Shown: in pieces, positions 5,820 through 13,412 of the stretch
Layout of the letters: each line of letters opens with the position of its first letter
Position numbering within the stretch: the stretch's first letter is position 1
Assembly: GCF_003934165.1 (NCBI RefSeq)
Contig: NZ_RKST01000034.1
Location: 1 to 39,333, forward strand
Length of the DNA stretch: 39,333 nt
Direction of reading: 5' to 3'
Source of the DNA: Borborobacter arsenicus
GTDB taxonomy: Bacteria; Pseudomonadota; Alphaproteobacteria; Rhizobiales; Rhizobiaceae
The notes under the pieces: generated by a model
The model's input: the letters and a program-made list of their open reading frames with translations, nothing else
The model's database searches: none
Told to the model about the DNA's origin: nothing
Translations under genes and position numbers: made by a program

Positions 5820-6074
5820 GCATTTGACCAGAACCCAGAGGCACGGGTCGCAGTACCACAACATCCACCGAGGCCGAACTCCGGCTCGACACGCCGCAGA
5901 CGAACAGCAAAGAAAGCGCAAGGCTTGCTCGGCAGGCTGGGCTCCCCGAAGATTCATGGAAAGCTACCTCTCACCATCGATATGGGGGCAGTCCGTGGCA
6001 GCTGGTCAGGCTCCCACCCAACCGCGGACCCGCGTCCGAAGCTGGCGTCCGTTCAGGCGGTTTTCGTGGCAGGC
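5820..6074. other. Intergenic region without recognised gene
   Basis: 255 bases between the small hypothetical gene and the relE stop codon. No conserved motif, RNA or repeat was recognised. Confidence 0.5.
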
Positions 6075-6368
6075 CTAATCGGGTCCGAACTCATCAGGCC
6101 ACATCTGCGCTCCATGGAGTACGCGCAGAACCCGAATACGATCCGGAGCGAGGACATAGGCGGCGATATATGGCGTTCGGTGGATGACCAATTCGCGTGT
6201 TCCGGGCACGCGTCCTGGGCGTCCACTCTCGGGGAACTCGACCAGGCGGAGCACTGCCTGCTCAATATGCTCGTCAACGGCAACCGCTGCGCGAGGATTC
6301 TCCGCTTCGATGTGCGTGAAAATGTCATCGCGATCAGCGAGGGCAAACGCCGACCAGGTAAGCCTCAT
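6075..6368 (-). CDS. relE: RelE/ParE family toxin
   Basis: 97 residues. It begins MRLTWSAFALADRDDIFTHI (first strand and helix of the RelE/ParE fold), has PESGRPGRVPGTRELVI in the middle and ends with the signature YVLAPDRIRVLRVLHGAQMWP. RelE proteins cleave ribosome-bound mRNA, whereas ParE proteins poison gyrase. The sequence alone does not settle which, but the DinJ-type antitoxin partner favours RelE. The start overlaps the antitoxin stop in ATGA (6365-6368), indicating translational coupling. The length is complete and no damage is seen. Confidence 0.88.
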   Translation of the reverse strand: MRLTWSAFALADRDDIFTHIEAENPRAAVAVDEHIEQAVLRLVEFPESGRPGRVPGTRELVIHRTPYIAAYVLAPDRIRVLRVLHGAQMWPDEFGPD

Positions 6369-6673
6369 GATTTTGTCGCGCCGGCCTTACGCCGCGCAGT
6401 TTCCCGTCTTGAGACGAAATGTGCCTCGACATCCTCGGAACTGGTGTCGGGCCGGGTGTCTTCGAGCGCTTCCATCACCTTGGCCCGAAACCAGGTATCA
6501 TGCGCCTCGCTATTGCTGAGGAGTTCCAGCGGCAATGCGCCTTCGTTGGCGGTACGCGTCAGCAGTATGCGCACGGCATCGGAAACCGTCAGGCCCATGC
6601 CTTCAAGGACTGTCGTGGCGCGGTCCTTGATGTTGGAATCGATGCGGGTTTGCACCAATGCGTTCGAAGCCAT
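6365..6673 (-). CDS. relB: RelB/DinJ family antitoxin
   Basis: 102 residues. MASNALVQTRIDSNIKDRAT and then GMGLTVSDAVRILLTRTANE is the ribbon-helix-helix DNA-binding domain of RelB/DinJ antitoxins (strand VQTRID, then the LTVSDAVR helix). The C-terminal half is charged and would wrap the toxin. ATG 6673 has GGAG about 6 bases upstream and gives the family N-terminus; an ATG at 6685 adds four residues. It is the first gene of the relBE operon and presumably autoregulates it through its N-terminal domain. Confidence 0.88.
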   Translation of the reverse strand: MASNALVQTRIDSNIKDRATTVLEGMGLTVSDAVRILLTRTANEGALPLELLSNSEAHDTWFRAKVMEALEDTRPDTSSEDVEAHFVSRRETARRKAGATKS

Positions 6674-6746
6674 GGCAATCTCCAATCTCTACTCGTGAAT
6701 GTAATGCAATTGAATGACGAATTCCAGTGCTGTTTGTGCGTTGGAA

Positions 6747-7142
6747 TTACCATTGTCCTGGCCGTCCGACGGCGCGCACGGGCCTACTTCGAATCCGAAA
6801 GGGTCCGTATCTGGAAAGGAGCAGTCGTTTCGCTATCGCCTCGGTCGACCGTAGCGGGAAGACGGTCCACACGGCGATGCCGCATATCTGGAAGATCGAT
6901 TGCTGGGTTTGCCTGATCTCGGCATCGTCGCACCAGCCCCATATTATCTTGTTCCTCCCGCGCCGACGGGAGCGGGAATCGGTTCCGCTACGCGATTGGC
7001 CGATCTTGACCCAACCATCGAAGCGATAGAGGCCGCCGGAATGAAGGGCTGTGTCCTGGTAACTGACGGCCAGCAGCAGCGACGTGCGGAGCAGATGGCC
7101 GGGAAAACAAACGATCGCCAAAGGCGCAGAGCAACGCGGCAC
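6747..7142 (-). pseudogene. Relic, possibly of an acetyltransferase-like/Mom-like protein
   Basis: The frame holds AVSYQDTALHSGGLYRFDGW and then RRRGRNKIIWGWC, a segment of the type found near the active site of Mom-like GNAT proteins (a y-t-x2-H-x-G-x-Y-x2-x-x-W pattern). The N-terminus before about 7090 is missing or out of frame, and the tail after DDAEIRQTQ does not look conserved. It is joined to the truncated ArdC gene at about 7190. I recall similar rhizobial proteins but am unsure of the family. Confidence 0.3.
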
Positions 7143-7145
7143 AAA

Positions 7146-7495
7146 TCAGGCCTGGCTGCGCAAAGACGCGAAAGCTCTATCGCCTCGTACCGCGTAGACG
7201 ACCATCGAGCCGGTCTCGCCCTTGCGGACATGGCCGCCCAGTTCGACGCTCTGCTTGAACGTCATCCAGGTGGGAGAGACGAACCCTCTCGCCACTGCCT
7301 CCGTCCAGAGAAGCAGCGTGTTGATGCCCTGATATGGCAGCCCGTTGTGGCGCAGCGGCCGGGTGATGCGACCCGTCGTATTCCCGGCGCTCCAGGGCTT
7401 CACCCATGGGCGCACGCCTTTCTCCAGATCGGCGACGATGCGGTCGGTAATCTTCGCGTAATATCGACGCGGGGTTTGCTCTCTTTCCTGCTCAT
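7146..7495 (-). pseudogene. ArdC antirestriction protein, N-terminal fragment with frameshift
   Basis: YAKITDRIVADLEKGVRPWV then RPLRHNGLPYQGINTLLLW and SPTWMTFKQSVELGGHVRKG are the ssDNA-binding N-terminal domain of ArdC. The proper start appears to be ATG 7495 (MSRKESKPRVDI), one base out of frame with the rest: a T seems lost near 7460. After KGETGSMVVYA the family sequence stops (about 7190), so the C-terminal zinc metalloprotease domain is gone. ArdC protects incoming plasmids from restriction; this copy is dead. It marks a former conjugative backbone. Confidence 0.75.
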
Positions 7496-7511
7496 TTTTC
7501 AAAACCTCCAT

Positions 7512-7816
7512 TCGAGGCCGCGGCCGTCACTAGGTCCGCGAGCGCAGGACCGCAGGTTCGCGAACCCGCTCAATAGCAATCGGAAAGAGACGAGATGTCG
7601 GTTGCGGGCCGCAACGTCAGTGCAGGACGGCTCAGCCGTTTCGCGGGGCGAGGACCGGAGCAGGACCAACATTCGTGACGGCCGCGACTGGCACGGCCCC
7701 GCGATCGTTTTCATTTGTCGGATTGCGTGGCGGCGCACATGCGAAGAGGCCGGCGCCCGTGACACTAGCCTATATGTAGAAAAATGGGGCGGAGCCGAAG
7801 CCCCGCCCGTGGGCGA
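7512..7816. other. Intergenic region, terminator only
   Basis: About 300 bases upstream of the ArdC relic. The only clear structure is the hairpin at 7784-7806. No coding signal was accepted. Confidence 0.5.
7784..7806 (-). terminator. Rho-independent-like hairpin
   Basis: GGGGCGG and CCGCCC face each other closely (ggggcggagccgaagccccgccc), with a short T-run (plus-strand aaaaa just before) on the minus side. It lies 11 bases past the stop of the relic ending at 7817, so it would end that gene's transcript. Confidence 0.55.
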
Positions 7817-7912
7817 CTAGCCGAGTGCCGCCATCTGAAGATCGGCCGCTTGGTGGCTGACGGTCTGGCCGGGATTCTCGACCTGACGCTCATCCGCGCG
7901 CTCAACATCAAT
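7817..7912 (-). pseudogene. C-terminal fragment of unidentified gene
   Basis: The minus strand reads IDVERADERQVENPGQTVSH and then QAADLQMAALG followed by TAG (7817-7819) and, shortly after, the 7784-7806 terminator. An in-frame TGA precedes it at about 7913. The stop-plus-terminator arrangement suggests the true 3' end of a lost gene. Family not recognised. Confidence 0.35.
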
Positions 7913-8504
7913 TCACGCCATTCGCATGCCTGGTCGCTCCCATACCGCAAAGGTCAGGCTGTTCGTCGCCCATTTACGCAAGACATTCGGCACCCCGCCT
8001 TACTGGGACCGTGCAATCGGGTTGAGTTAGGCCGCCCATATGTGCCCGTCGTCTTAGCGGCCTGAAGAAGCCCAACTATCCTGCGCCAACAACTCGGGTT
8101 GCGCCTGCGCGGCGAAGTGACCACCTCTGGCATGTGCCGGGCTGCGTATCGTGGTGATGGTCAGGTCGGAAGCGTCTGGGCCAGAGCCAGGCCGGCGAGG
8201 CGCGCGCTGGCCAGGAGCCGGAGTGGCACCAATATGTCGATGATGCAGCCCGGTTCATTGTCGCCGCGGTTCGAAAAAATTCTCGAAAGGCGCTGAGAAC
8301 GTCAGAAACCTATTGAGGTCACTTGGTTTGAATGATGGGGAATTCGAACTCGGCACTAGAGCGGTCAGAGCTTGACGGATCGTTTTGAGGATTAACGAAG
8401 CCGCTGACGCGGCATTTGGCGGGTCGGTTTGCGGGTGACGCTCCTGTTTTGGAGGATTGCTGCTGTTGAAGCGCAAATCTTGAGAACGCGAGCAATGAGA
8501 CGCC
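7913..8504. other. Long region without accepted gene
   Basis: About 590 bases up to the FMN reductase promoter. Several open frames exist but none has a ribosome site or a recognisable family. A short perfect hairpin (GCCGC-TGAC-GCGGC near 8400) is present. It is probably decayed DNA. Confidence 0.45.
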
Positions 8505-8529
8505 GGAACGAAAACCACAATCGTTCGTT
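8505..8529 (+). promoter_or_regulatory. EcfG-type promoter, perfect match
   Basis: GGAAC (8505-8509), 16 bases, CGTT (8526-8529). The start codon at 8551 and its ribosome site at 8541-8546 follow at the expected distance. Confidence 0.6.
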
Positions 8530-8550
8530 CATCAGCATTGGGAGGATGTG

Positions 8551-9123
8551 ATGCCAAACTATACAGTCGGGTATTTTGTCGGCAGCCTTGCCAAAGGCTC
8601 TATCAACCGCAAGCTTGCGAAAGCTTTGGTGCGACTGGCGCCTACCGAATTACAGATGCGCGAGATCGGGTTCGGAGACCTGCCTCTCTACAGCTACGAC
8701 TACGATGACGACTATCCAGAGGTCGCAAGAGAATTTAAAGACGCCATTGCCGCGGTTGACGCAGTGCTTTTTGTGACGCCGGAATACAATCGCTCGATTC
8801 CCGGCGGGCTGAAGAACGCCATCGACTGGGCAAGCCGGCCCTGGGGACAAAACTCCTTCACCAAAAAGCCGTCGGGGATTATCGGCACCTCACCGGGTGC
8901 GATAGGCACAGCGGTCGGTCAGCAGCATCTAAAGAGCATTCTCAGCTTCTGCAATTCTCCGATGATGAATGCGATCGAGGCCTATATCCAGTTCGCGCCT
9001 GACTTGATTACCGACGACGGCGCCGTTAGATTCAAATCGACGGAAGAATTCCTGCGCACCTACATGAGCGAATTCAGCGCCTTCATCGAACGTGTGCTCA
9101 GCGTTTATCCCCGCCTTTCCTGA
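8551..9123 (+). CDS. NADPH-dependent FMN reductase family protein
   Basis: 190 residues, a flavodoxin-like fold. VGYFVGSLAKGSINRKLAKA is the FMN phosphate-binding first loop (GS-x-x-K-x-S-x-N-R-K). AVLFVTPEYNRSIPGGLKNA then IDWASRP is the signature of NAD(P)H:FMN/quinone reductases (PEYN-S-PG-LKNAIDW), and GIIGTSPGAIGT is the second flavin loop. These enzymes reduce FMN, quinones or metal ions. ATG 8551 has GGAGGA 4 bases upstream; a GTG at 8548 is less likely. The perfect EcfG-type promoter suggests induction in the general stress response. It is complete and flanked by relics. Confidence 0.92.
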   Translation: MPNYTVGYFVGSLAKGSINRKLAKALVRLAPTELQMREIGFGDLPLYSYDYDDDYPEVAREFKDAIAAVDAVLFVTPEYNRSIPGGLKNAIDWASRPWGQNSFTKKPSGIIGTSPGAIGTAVGQQHLKSILSFCNSPMMNAIEAYIQFAPDLITDDGAVRFKSTEEFLRTYMSEFSAFIERVLSVYPRLS

Positions 9124-9539
9124 CTTTCTCGCAAGGAGCGATATCATCCGCGGGTGATCCTCGCCGGCCGCGCCCGCCAGCGGTTCGTGTCAAGATTCCA
9201 TGGGGCTTAGATGACGGCCGGCGTTTTTGCAGAATGAGTGGCCGTTCCACCAACCACTTATTCCGAGGTCCCAATGTTCAAGATCGAAAGTCCTGCGACC
9301 GCCATCCATACTAATCTTGCAGCAATCTTCATTTCGATTGAACTCAGCCAATCCACTTGGCTGATCACATCGCTGTCGCCAGGAAATGGCGAGACGATGT
9401 CGAAGCATTCAGTGGCCGCTGGAAACATGGCAGGCTTATTCGATCTGCTTTCGAAGTTGCGGGAAAGAAGCCGCACCAGGACCGGACATAGTTGGCAGAT
9501 CATCTCTATACAGGAGGCGGGCCTAGCGCAGCGGCACAG
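9124..9539. other. Region without recognised gene
   Basis: About 415 bases between the FMN reductase stop and the part of the GH1 relic that still looks like its family. Minus-strand reading frames continue from the relic but carry no family signal. Confidence 0.45.
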
Positions 9540-9900
9540 TAGAGAATTGCGGCCGAAATCCTCGGTCTGTACCAGCCGGATTGCGGCCATGGCCTTGGCA
9601 ACAGCGCGACACTGGGAGACGAGCAGCCGGAAGCAGGGCGCTTCATCGCTATCGTGAGGATACCACAATCCGTAAAGTCCACTGTAGCGGGCAGCGGTCA
9701 GCGGCTCGTTGATCGGCGAGAAGGATTCGATCCAAGGATATCGCCGCGCCACGGCCAAGGCGAATTCAGCGAACGCGTGCGGAAATGCCGGGTCAAGGAC
9801 GTTATCCGCGCGCGGACCGAAACCATGATGCAGAAGCCCGGCGATGGGATTGATCCCGAGTTCCCGCAAACGCTTCAGCCTTGTGTCGGACCAACTCCAG
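9540..9900 (-). pseudogene. GH1-like glycosidase domain, internal fragment
   Basis: The minus frame reads WSWSDTRLKRLRELGINPIA then GLLHHGFGP, AVARRYPWIESFSPINEPLT and AARYSGLYGLWYPH. HHG and especially the catalytic acid/base region NEPLT are those of glycoside hydrolase family 1 proteins, here of the type seen in rhizobia where the domain precedes an RmlD-like domain. Both ends are missing: upstream it is fused at about 9900 to a tyrosine integrase fragment, and downstream it loses identity near QTEDFGRNSLL. Confidence 0.7.
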
Positions 9901-9902
9901 TG

Positions 9903-10035
9903 CCGACGATGAACAGCATCGTGTCGGCGCTGCGCTTCTTTTTCACGCATACGGTCGATCGTCCCGATCTGGCGCGCAGGCTCGTTCGTCTGGCGCATCC
10001 GCGCAAGCTGCCCGTGGTGCTAAGCCGCGACGAGG
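9903..10035 (+). pseudogene. Tyrosine integrase fragment (IS91-associated type)
   Basis: The plus frame reads TMNSIVSALRFFFTHTVDRP and then DLARRLVRLAHPRKLPVVLS followed by RDEV. This is the end of the SAM-like core-binding domain and the linker to the catalytic domain (KLPxVLSRDEV) of XerC/D-like integrases often associated with IS91 elements. Only about 44 residues survive, with the catalytic domain missing. It lies between the GH1 relic and a minus-strand gene start. Confidence 0.6.
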
Positions 10036-10037
10036 TT

Positions 10038-10097
10038 GACGGTGAACCCGCCGCCAAGCGCAGCGACGAAAAGTTGTCCCCACGATACGTCCGGCAT
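10038..10097 (-). pseudogene. Start of an unidentified membrane-anchored protein, truncated
   Basis: ATG 10097, with GGGGAAG 4-5 bases upstream, opens MPDVSWGQLFVAALGGGFTV, a hydrophobic N-terminus. It runs into TAG within 25 residues at the integrase junction. The good ribosome site suggests a once real gene; the family is not identified. Confidence 0.3.
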
Positions 10098-10132
10098 CTA
10101 CTTCCCCTGCCCTTTCTTTTGCTGCTAACCTT

Positions 10133-10418
10133 TTACCGGAAATCCCGCGTCTTCACCTTGATCTCGTCGATGTGGCCGTGATTGTCTTGGAAGTTCCGGG
10201 CTCGCAAGCCGCGCGGCGGGAGTTCGCGCGGATCGGGACCAGAGCCGCCGTGGCGAACCTGATCGCCGCGGCCATGCGGCACGGGGAATGCCGAAATCCG
10301 CCGCCTCGGTCTGTCGCCGCCAGCACCGGACCGAGAGGCCGAGCGTGCCGGAGGCCTCGGCCGCGAGCTGAAGCCGGCGCGAGGCGGTCATGGAGAGACG
10401 GGATACTTCGGCGACGAC
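10133..10418 (-). pseudogene. imuA: imuA fragment, possibly fused to a dnaE2-like 3' end
   Basis: VVAEVSRLSMTASRRLQLAA and then EASGTLGLSVRCWRRQ, TEAADFGIPRAA (10418-10275) match the ImuA region following its RecA-like core, notably ASRRLQLAAE-SG and RRWRRQTEA-DFG. From about 10247 another frame reads GPDPRELPPRGLRARNFQ and DEIKVKTRDFR to TAA at 10133. This basic, SRDF-like ending could be the end of an error-prone polymerase gene. imuA-imuB-dnaE2 is a common alphaproteobacterial SOS mutagenesis operon, so a deletion removing imuB would explain the join. The ImuA part is fairly sure, the DnaE2 part is a guess. Confidence 0.45.
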
Positions 10419-10439
10419 GGCGCCGAGCCTGCGACGCCT

Positions 10440-11113
10440 CCACCGCGCAGCATTGCAGCGATCACCTTCACCGAACTGGCTGCCAGTGAGTTGTCGCTGC
10501 GCATTTCCCATGGAACCGGCGAAGGCGAAGACCCCGTCGCCGCTCTTTCCAAATTCGAGCCGCTCAAGGTCGTCAAGGACAGCTTTGACCTTGCCAAGCT
10601 CAACCTTGCGCACCTCGGCGCCAGCACCGTCCCGGTCGACCTCTCGCTGCGCAAGGACGTCGACTTTGTCGAGAGCGTCCGCGCCTTTCGACGTTGGCAC
10701 GCGAACTACTCCAAGGAGCGTAGCACCGGGACCCTGATTGACGAGTTCGAAACGCTCGCCGACTTCTAAGAGAACTGTTTCGAGACGCAGCCCACCTTCG
10801 CCCGGCTATGGGAACTTGCCGATCCGCCGCGCACCGCCTCGATGAAATGGAACGAGTTTACCTTCACCGAACCGCGCAATATTGGTCGCTGGAAGTCGGC
10901 TTACGAAAAAGACGACGGACCGGGACTCTCTCAGCAGGCGGACGATTATTTTCGCGCATGTGTGACCCTGTTTGCCGAGCTGCTCAGCCAGATCGGCGAT
11001 GCCATGGTCGGCCAGATGTCACGTGCCGCCGACCCCGTCACGGATCTCTACAGGCAACGCAAGGAAAACGCGGCTGTCCTCGATTTCGATGATCTGTTGC
11101 AGCGCGCGCATGA
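10440..11113 (+). pseudogene. UvrD/RecB-like helicase, truncated with internal stop
   Basis: SIAAITFTELAASELSLRIS at about 10446-10505 is helicase motif Ia (ITFTexAAxE) of superfamily 1 UvrD/RecB proteins, and ENAAVLDFDDLLQRAHE at about 11070-11113 is the conserved VLDFDDLL segment before motif II. Between them the same frame is open except for TAA at 10767-10769. The Walker A part and everything after the DFDDLL motif are missing, so no helicase activity can remain. Confidence 0.6.
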
Positions 11114-11190
11114 GCGCAAGCGTCAGCGGTCCATCCGGTCTGCGAGCGGCACTTTCCCTTTCATATTTCCTCTCTCTTACCTCCATTTAC

Positions 11191-11225
11191 TTGATTGCCG
11201 CTCTTACTGACGCTATATTGCGTCA
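11191..11225 (+). promoter_or_regulatory. Promoter and operator of the RES-Xre operon
   Basis: TTGATT (11191-11196), 17 bases, TATATT (11214-11219) is a near-consensus housekeeping promoter. The -10 sits exactly inside a perfect inverted repeat TGACGC-N6-GCGTCA (11208-11225), a likely binding site for the Xre antitoxin and hence for autorepression. Confidence 0.6.
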
Positions 11226-11260
11226 CAATGATCGGCATATGGGAGATGGAGACGTCCGCC

Positions 11261-11611
11261 ATGGGACTTGCCCAATATTCGGACAATGGTCTGTTTGCCC
11301 CGCGCAAGATCGCGGATGTCCTGCGCACCACCAGTGAGGAAGTCGCCCGCACCGCAGGTCTCGGCAAGGACGCCGTCCAACGCAAGGATCGGATGCGCTC
11401 GGATAAAACACAGCGCCGCTTGCGCGAAATGGTCGAGATCCTCAACAAGGTGGAACCTCGCTTCGGTTCGAACCTTATGGCCTATGCCTGGTATCGCTCC
11501 GAGCCGCTTTCCGGCTTCTCCGGGCAGACGGCGATGCAACTGGTGCTCAATGGCCGGGCCGATGAAGTTCTCGATTATATCGATGCGGTTGACGCCGGCG
11601 TTTACGCCTAG
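11261..11611 (+). CDS. Xre/MbcA/ParS-type antitoxin (DUF2384)
   Basis: 116 residues. The N-terminal part (PRKIADVLRTTSEEVARTAG followed by LGKDAVQRK) is an Xre-like helix-turn-helix, and the C-terminal RLREMVEILNKVEPRFGSNL then AYAWYRSEPLSGFSGQTAMQ and GRADEVLDYI is the DUF2384 toxin-binding domain, including the conserved W-P-x-F-G-like segment. ATG 11261 has GGAGA 8 bases upstream; ATG 11228 is possible but would be nearly leaderless. It precedes the RES toxin by 2 bases and presumably neutralises it and represses the operon through the inverted repeat at 11208-11225. Confidence 0.88.
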   Translation: MGLAQYSDNGLFAPRKIADVLRTTSEEVARTAGLGKDAVQRKDRMRSDKTQRRLREMVEILNKVEPRFGSNLMAYAWYRSEPLSGFSGQTAMQLVLNGRADEVLDYIDAVDAGVYA

Positions 11612-11613
11612 TC

Positions 11614-12105
11614 GTGCAATATCGGGGCAAGCTCTATCGGGCCTTGAACCCCGTCTACGCAGGCGAGCCTTTGTCGGGTCGCGGCGCGGAACTCTATGGC
11701 GGACGATTCAATCCGAAAGGGGTTCCCGCACTCTATTTGTCCCTGTCGGTGATGACGGCGCTGCGGGAAACCAATCAGGTCGGCAATCGCCAGCCGACGA
11801 CGCTCGTCTCGTACGATGCCGAGATCGATGGCATTTTCGACTGCCGGGATGACCGCGCGCTCGATGCCGAGGGCATAGACGCCGCCGAGCTCGGCGCCAG
11901 CACTGGGCGCGACCAGGCGAGCGGCGGGGCGAAGAGGCAAGCCTTCGCGCGCCGGCTCATTGCTGCGGGCAACAATGGCCTGCTGGTGAAGAGTTTCGCC
12001 CCCGGTGCAACCAGGGAAGATCTGAACATCGTGCTGTGGAGATGGAGCAACCTCCCCCCTTCCCGCATCGTATTGATCGACGACGAACATCGTCTGTCGA
12101 AATAG
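11614..12105 (+). CDS. RES-domain toxin
   Basis: 163 residues starting at GTG 11614, 2 bases after the antitoxin stop. QYRGKLYRALNPVYAGEPLS then GGRFNPKGVPALYLSLSVMT followed by ALRE hold the Arg, Ser and Glu positions that give the RES domain its name; FAPGATREDLNIVLWRW is the conserved late segment. Characterised RES toxins degrade NAD+ and thereby stop growth. The length is normal and the gene looks intact, so this is probably a working addiction module. Confidence 0.88.
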   Translation: MQYRGKLYRALNPVYAGEPLSGRGAELYGGRFNPKGVPALYLSLSVMTALRETNQVGNRQPTTLVSYDAEIDGIFDCRDDRALDAEGIDAAELGASTGRDQASGGAKRQAFARRLIAAGNNGLLVKSFAPGATREDLNIVLWRWSNLPPSRIVLIDDEHRLSK

Positions 12106-12218
12106 GCCGTGCAAAGCAATCGTAGATTGCGGACTTTCCGACGTCGCAAAAAATCTGATGCAAAACCGAAGCAAACTCGGGGAGTTGGGTCATCCGAACG
12201 GCGATGATGGGGTGGTTG

Positions 12219-12300
12219 ATCGGGATAGGGGAACGCCTCGCGACGCCGCCCCTCCTACACCACCGGGCATACGGGTCCGTACCACGGCGGTTCGATCGGA
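12219..12300 (-). ncRNA. 3' end of group II intron (domains V-VI)
   Basis: Downstream of the maturase stop, the minus strand reads gaaccgccgtggtacggac, then cccgtatgcccggtggt, and closes with cccctatcccgat. A domain V-like hairpin around the GTACGGACCCGTATGCC segment, followed by a domain VI-like stem and an end resembling the ...CCCGAT boundary of many bacterial group II introns, is the expected layout. The 5' part of the ribozyme is absent, so no splicing is possible. Confidence 0.55.
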
Positions 12301-12868
12301 TTAAGCTTGGGCAGAGACATGGAGTCGAGGGAGACCAAGAGACTCGAAGTAATGGTTGCGCAAGGCCTGTTGGACCGCCGGGTGTCCTGACATGCGCCAG
12401 AATCCCGTTGGCGAACCGGCGGCAGCCGCAGCACTGAACTTTGGGACGCCACGACGGCGCAGTTCCTTGAAGCGGTTGTGCCCGTTCCCCCATTGCCGCC
12501 AAAGATACGAGCGTAGTCTTCGGCGGGTCCACGCTTTCAAGTTGGTAAGCACCCGTGGGGTCTGGCAGAAGCCAAAGTAGCCGCGCCATCCGATGAGGTA
12601 TGGCTTCAGCTCTTTGATCAACTGCGGCAGACTGACCCCCCGTGTCCGGCGTGTCATGTCCCGGATCAACGTCTTGAATTTGTCGAGGGCTTTCGGCGCG
12701 ATGCGCCGCTCTCTCCCGTCATTCGAGATGCTGAATCCAAGGAATTTCCGCTCCTCCGGCCGCGCCACAGAGCTCTTTTCCTCGTTGACCTTCAGCCGCA
12801 GCTTCTTGGTCAGGAACCGGCTGACCGAGGCCATGATCCGTTCGCCGGCGCGGCGGCTGCGAACATAG
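12301..12868 (-). pseudogene. ltrA: Group II intron reverse transcriptase/maturase, C-terminal part
   Basis: The frame starts within the RT thumb ([20 protein letters not shown] then LTKKLRLKVNEEKSSVARPE, ERKFLGFSI) and continues into domain X (LIKELKPYLIGWRGYFGFCQ, LKAWTRRRLRSYLWRQWGN). The YADD-containing catalytic core and everything upstream are missing: at about 12868 the sequence joins a Tn3 transposase fragment on the opposite strand. About 190 of an expected 420-450 residues remain, so it cannot act as a reverse transcriptase. Confidence 0.88.
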
Positions 12869-12869
12869 A

Positions 12870-13357
12870 TGCTGGCCGGCGTGCTGGCGGATGCAACCAA
12901 CCTCGGTCCGAAGCGCATGGCGAGTGCGTCCAAGGGGATCAGTGCTCACCAAATTGGCTGGATGCGCACCTTCCATGCAAGATCGGAGACCTATCGCGCC
13001 GCGCAGGCATGCATTACCGATGCGCATGCCCGGCATTCGCATTCTCGGCTGTGGGGCAACGGAACGACCGCGTCGTCGGACGGGCAGTTCTTTCGCGCCA
13101 GTGATCGCGCCGCTAAGCGCGGCGACGTCAATCTACACTACGGCAGCCAGTCAGGTTCGAAGTTCTATAGCCATCTGTCGGATCAGTACGGCTACTTCAG
13201 CATCCTGCCCATCAGCCCGACCGAAAGCGAGGCTGCCTATGTGCTTGATGGGCTGTTCGACCAGGACACGATCCTCGACATCCAGGAACACTTTACCGAT
13301 ACCGGCGGCGCCAGCGATCATGTCTTCGGATTGTTCGCGCTGATCGGCAAGCGGTTC
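12870..13357 (+). pseudogene. tnpA: Tn3 family transposase, catalytic-domain fragment
   Basis: [20 protein letters not shown] then [35 protein letters not shown] and [60 protein letters not shown] is the core DDE region of Tn3 transposases (GxGTtsSSDGQ-F, SDQY, [14 protein letters not shown]). Both ends are lost: the group II intron relic joins at about 12868 and the IS5 relic at 13357/13358. The intact element would be about 3 kb. Confidence 0.88.
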
Positions 13358-13412
13358 ATCGCGGCCTCGGTTCGCTGGTTGGCGAGAGTTCTGGCTTTCA
13401 GCTTCGGACCGA
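13358..13412 (-). repeat. 55-bp inverted repeat copy A (IS5 transposase 3' end)
   Basis: This 55-bp block is repeated in opposite orientation at 14335-14389 and encodes the same [17 protein letters not shown] segment. It marks two pieces of IS5 transposase in opposite orientation about 0.9 kb apart. Confidence 0.8.

Noticed and set aside
8076-8296. Short overlapping frames in the gap before the FMN reductase
   Set aside because: No ribosome sites, no recognised family and frequent changes of frame; probably decayed DNA.
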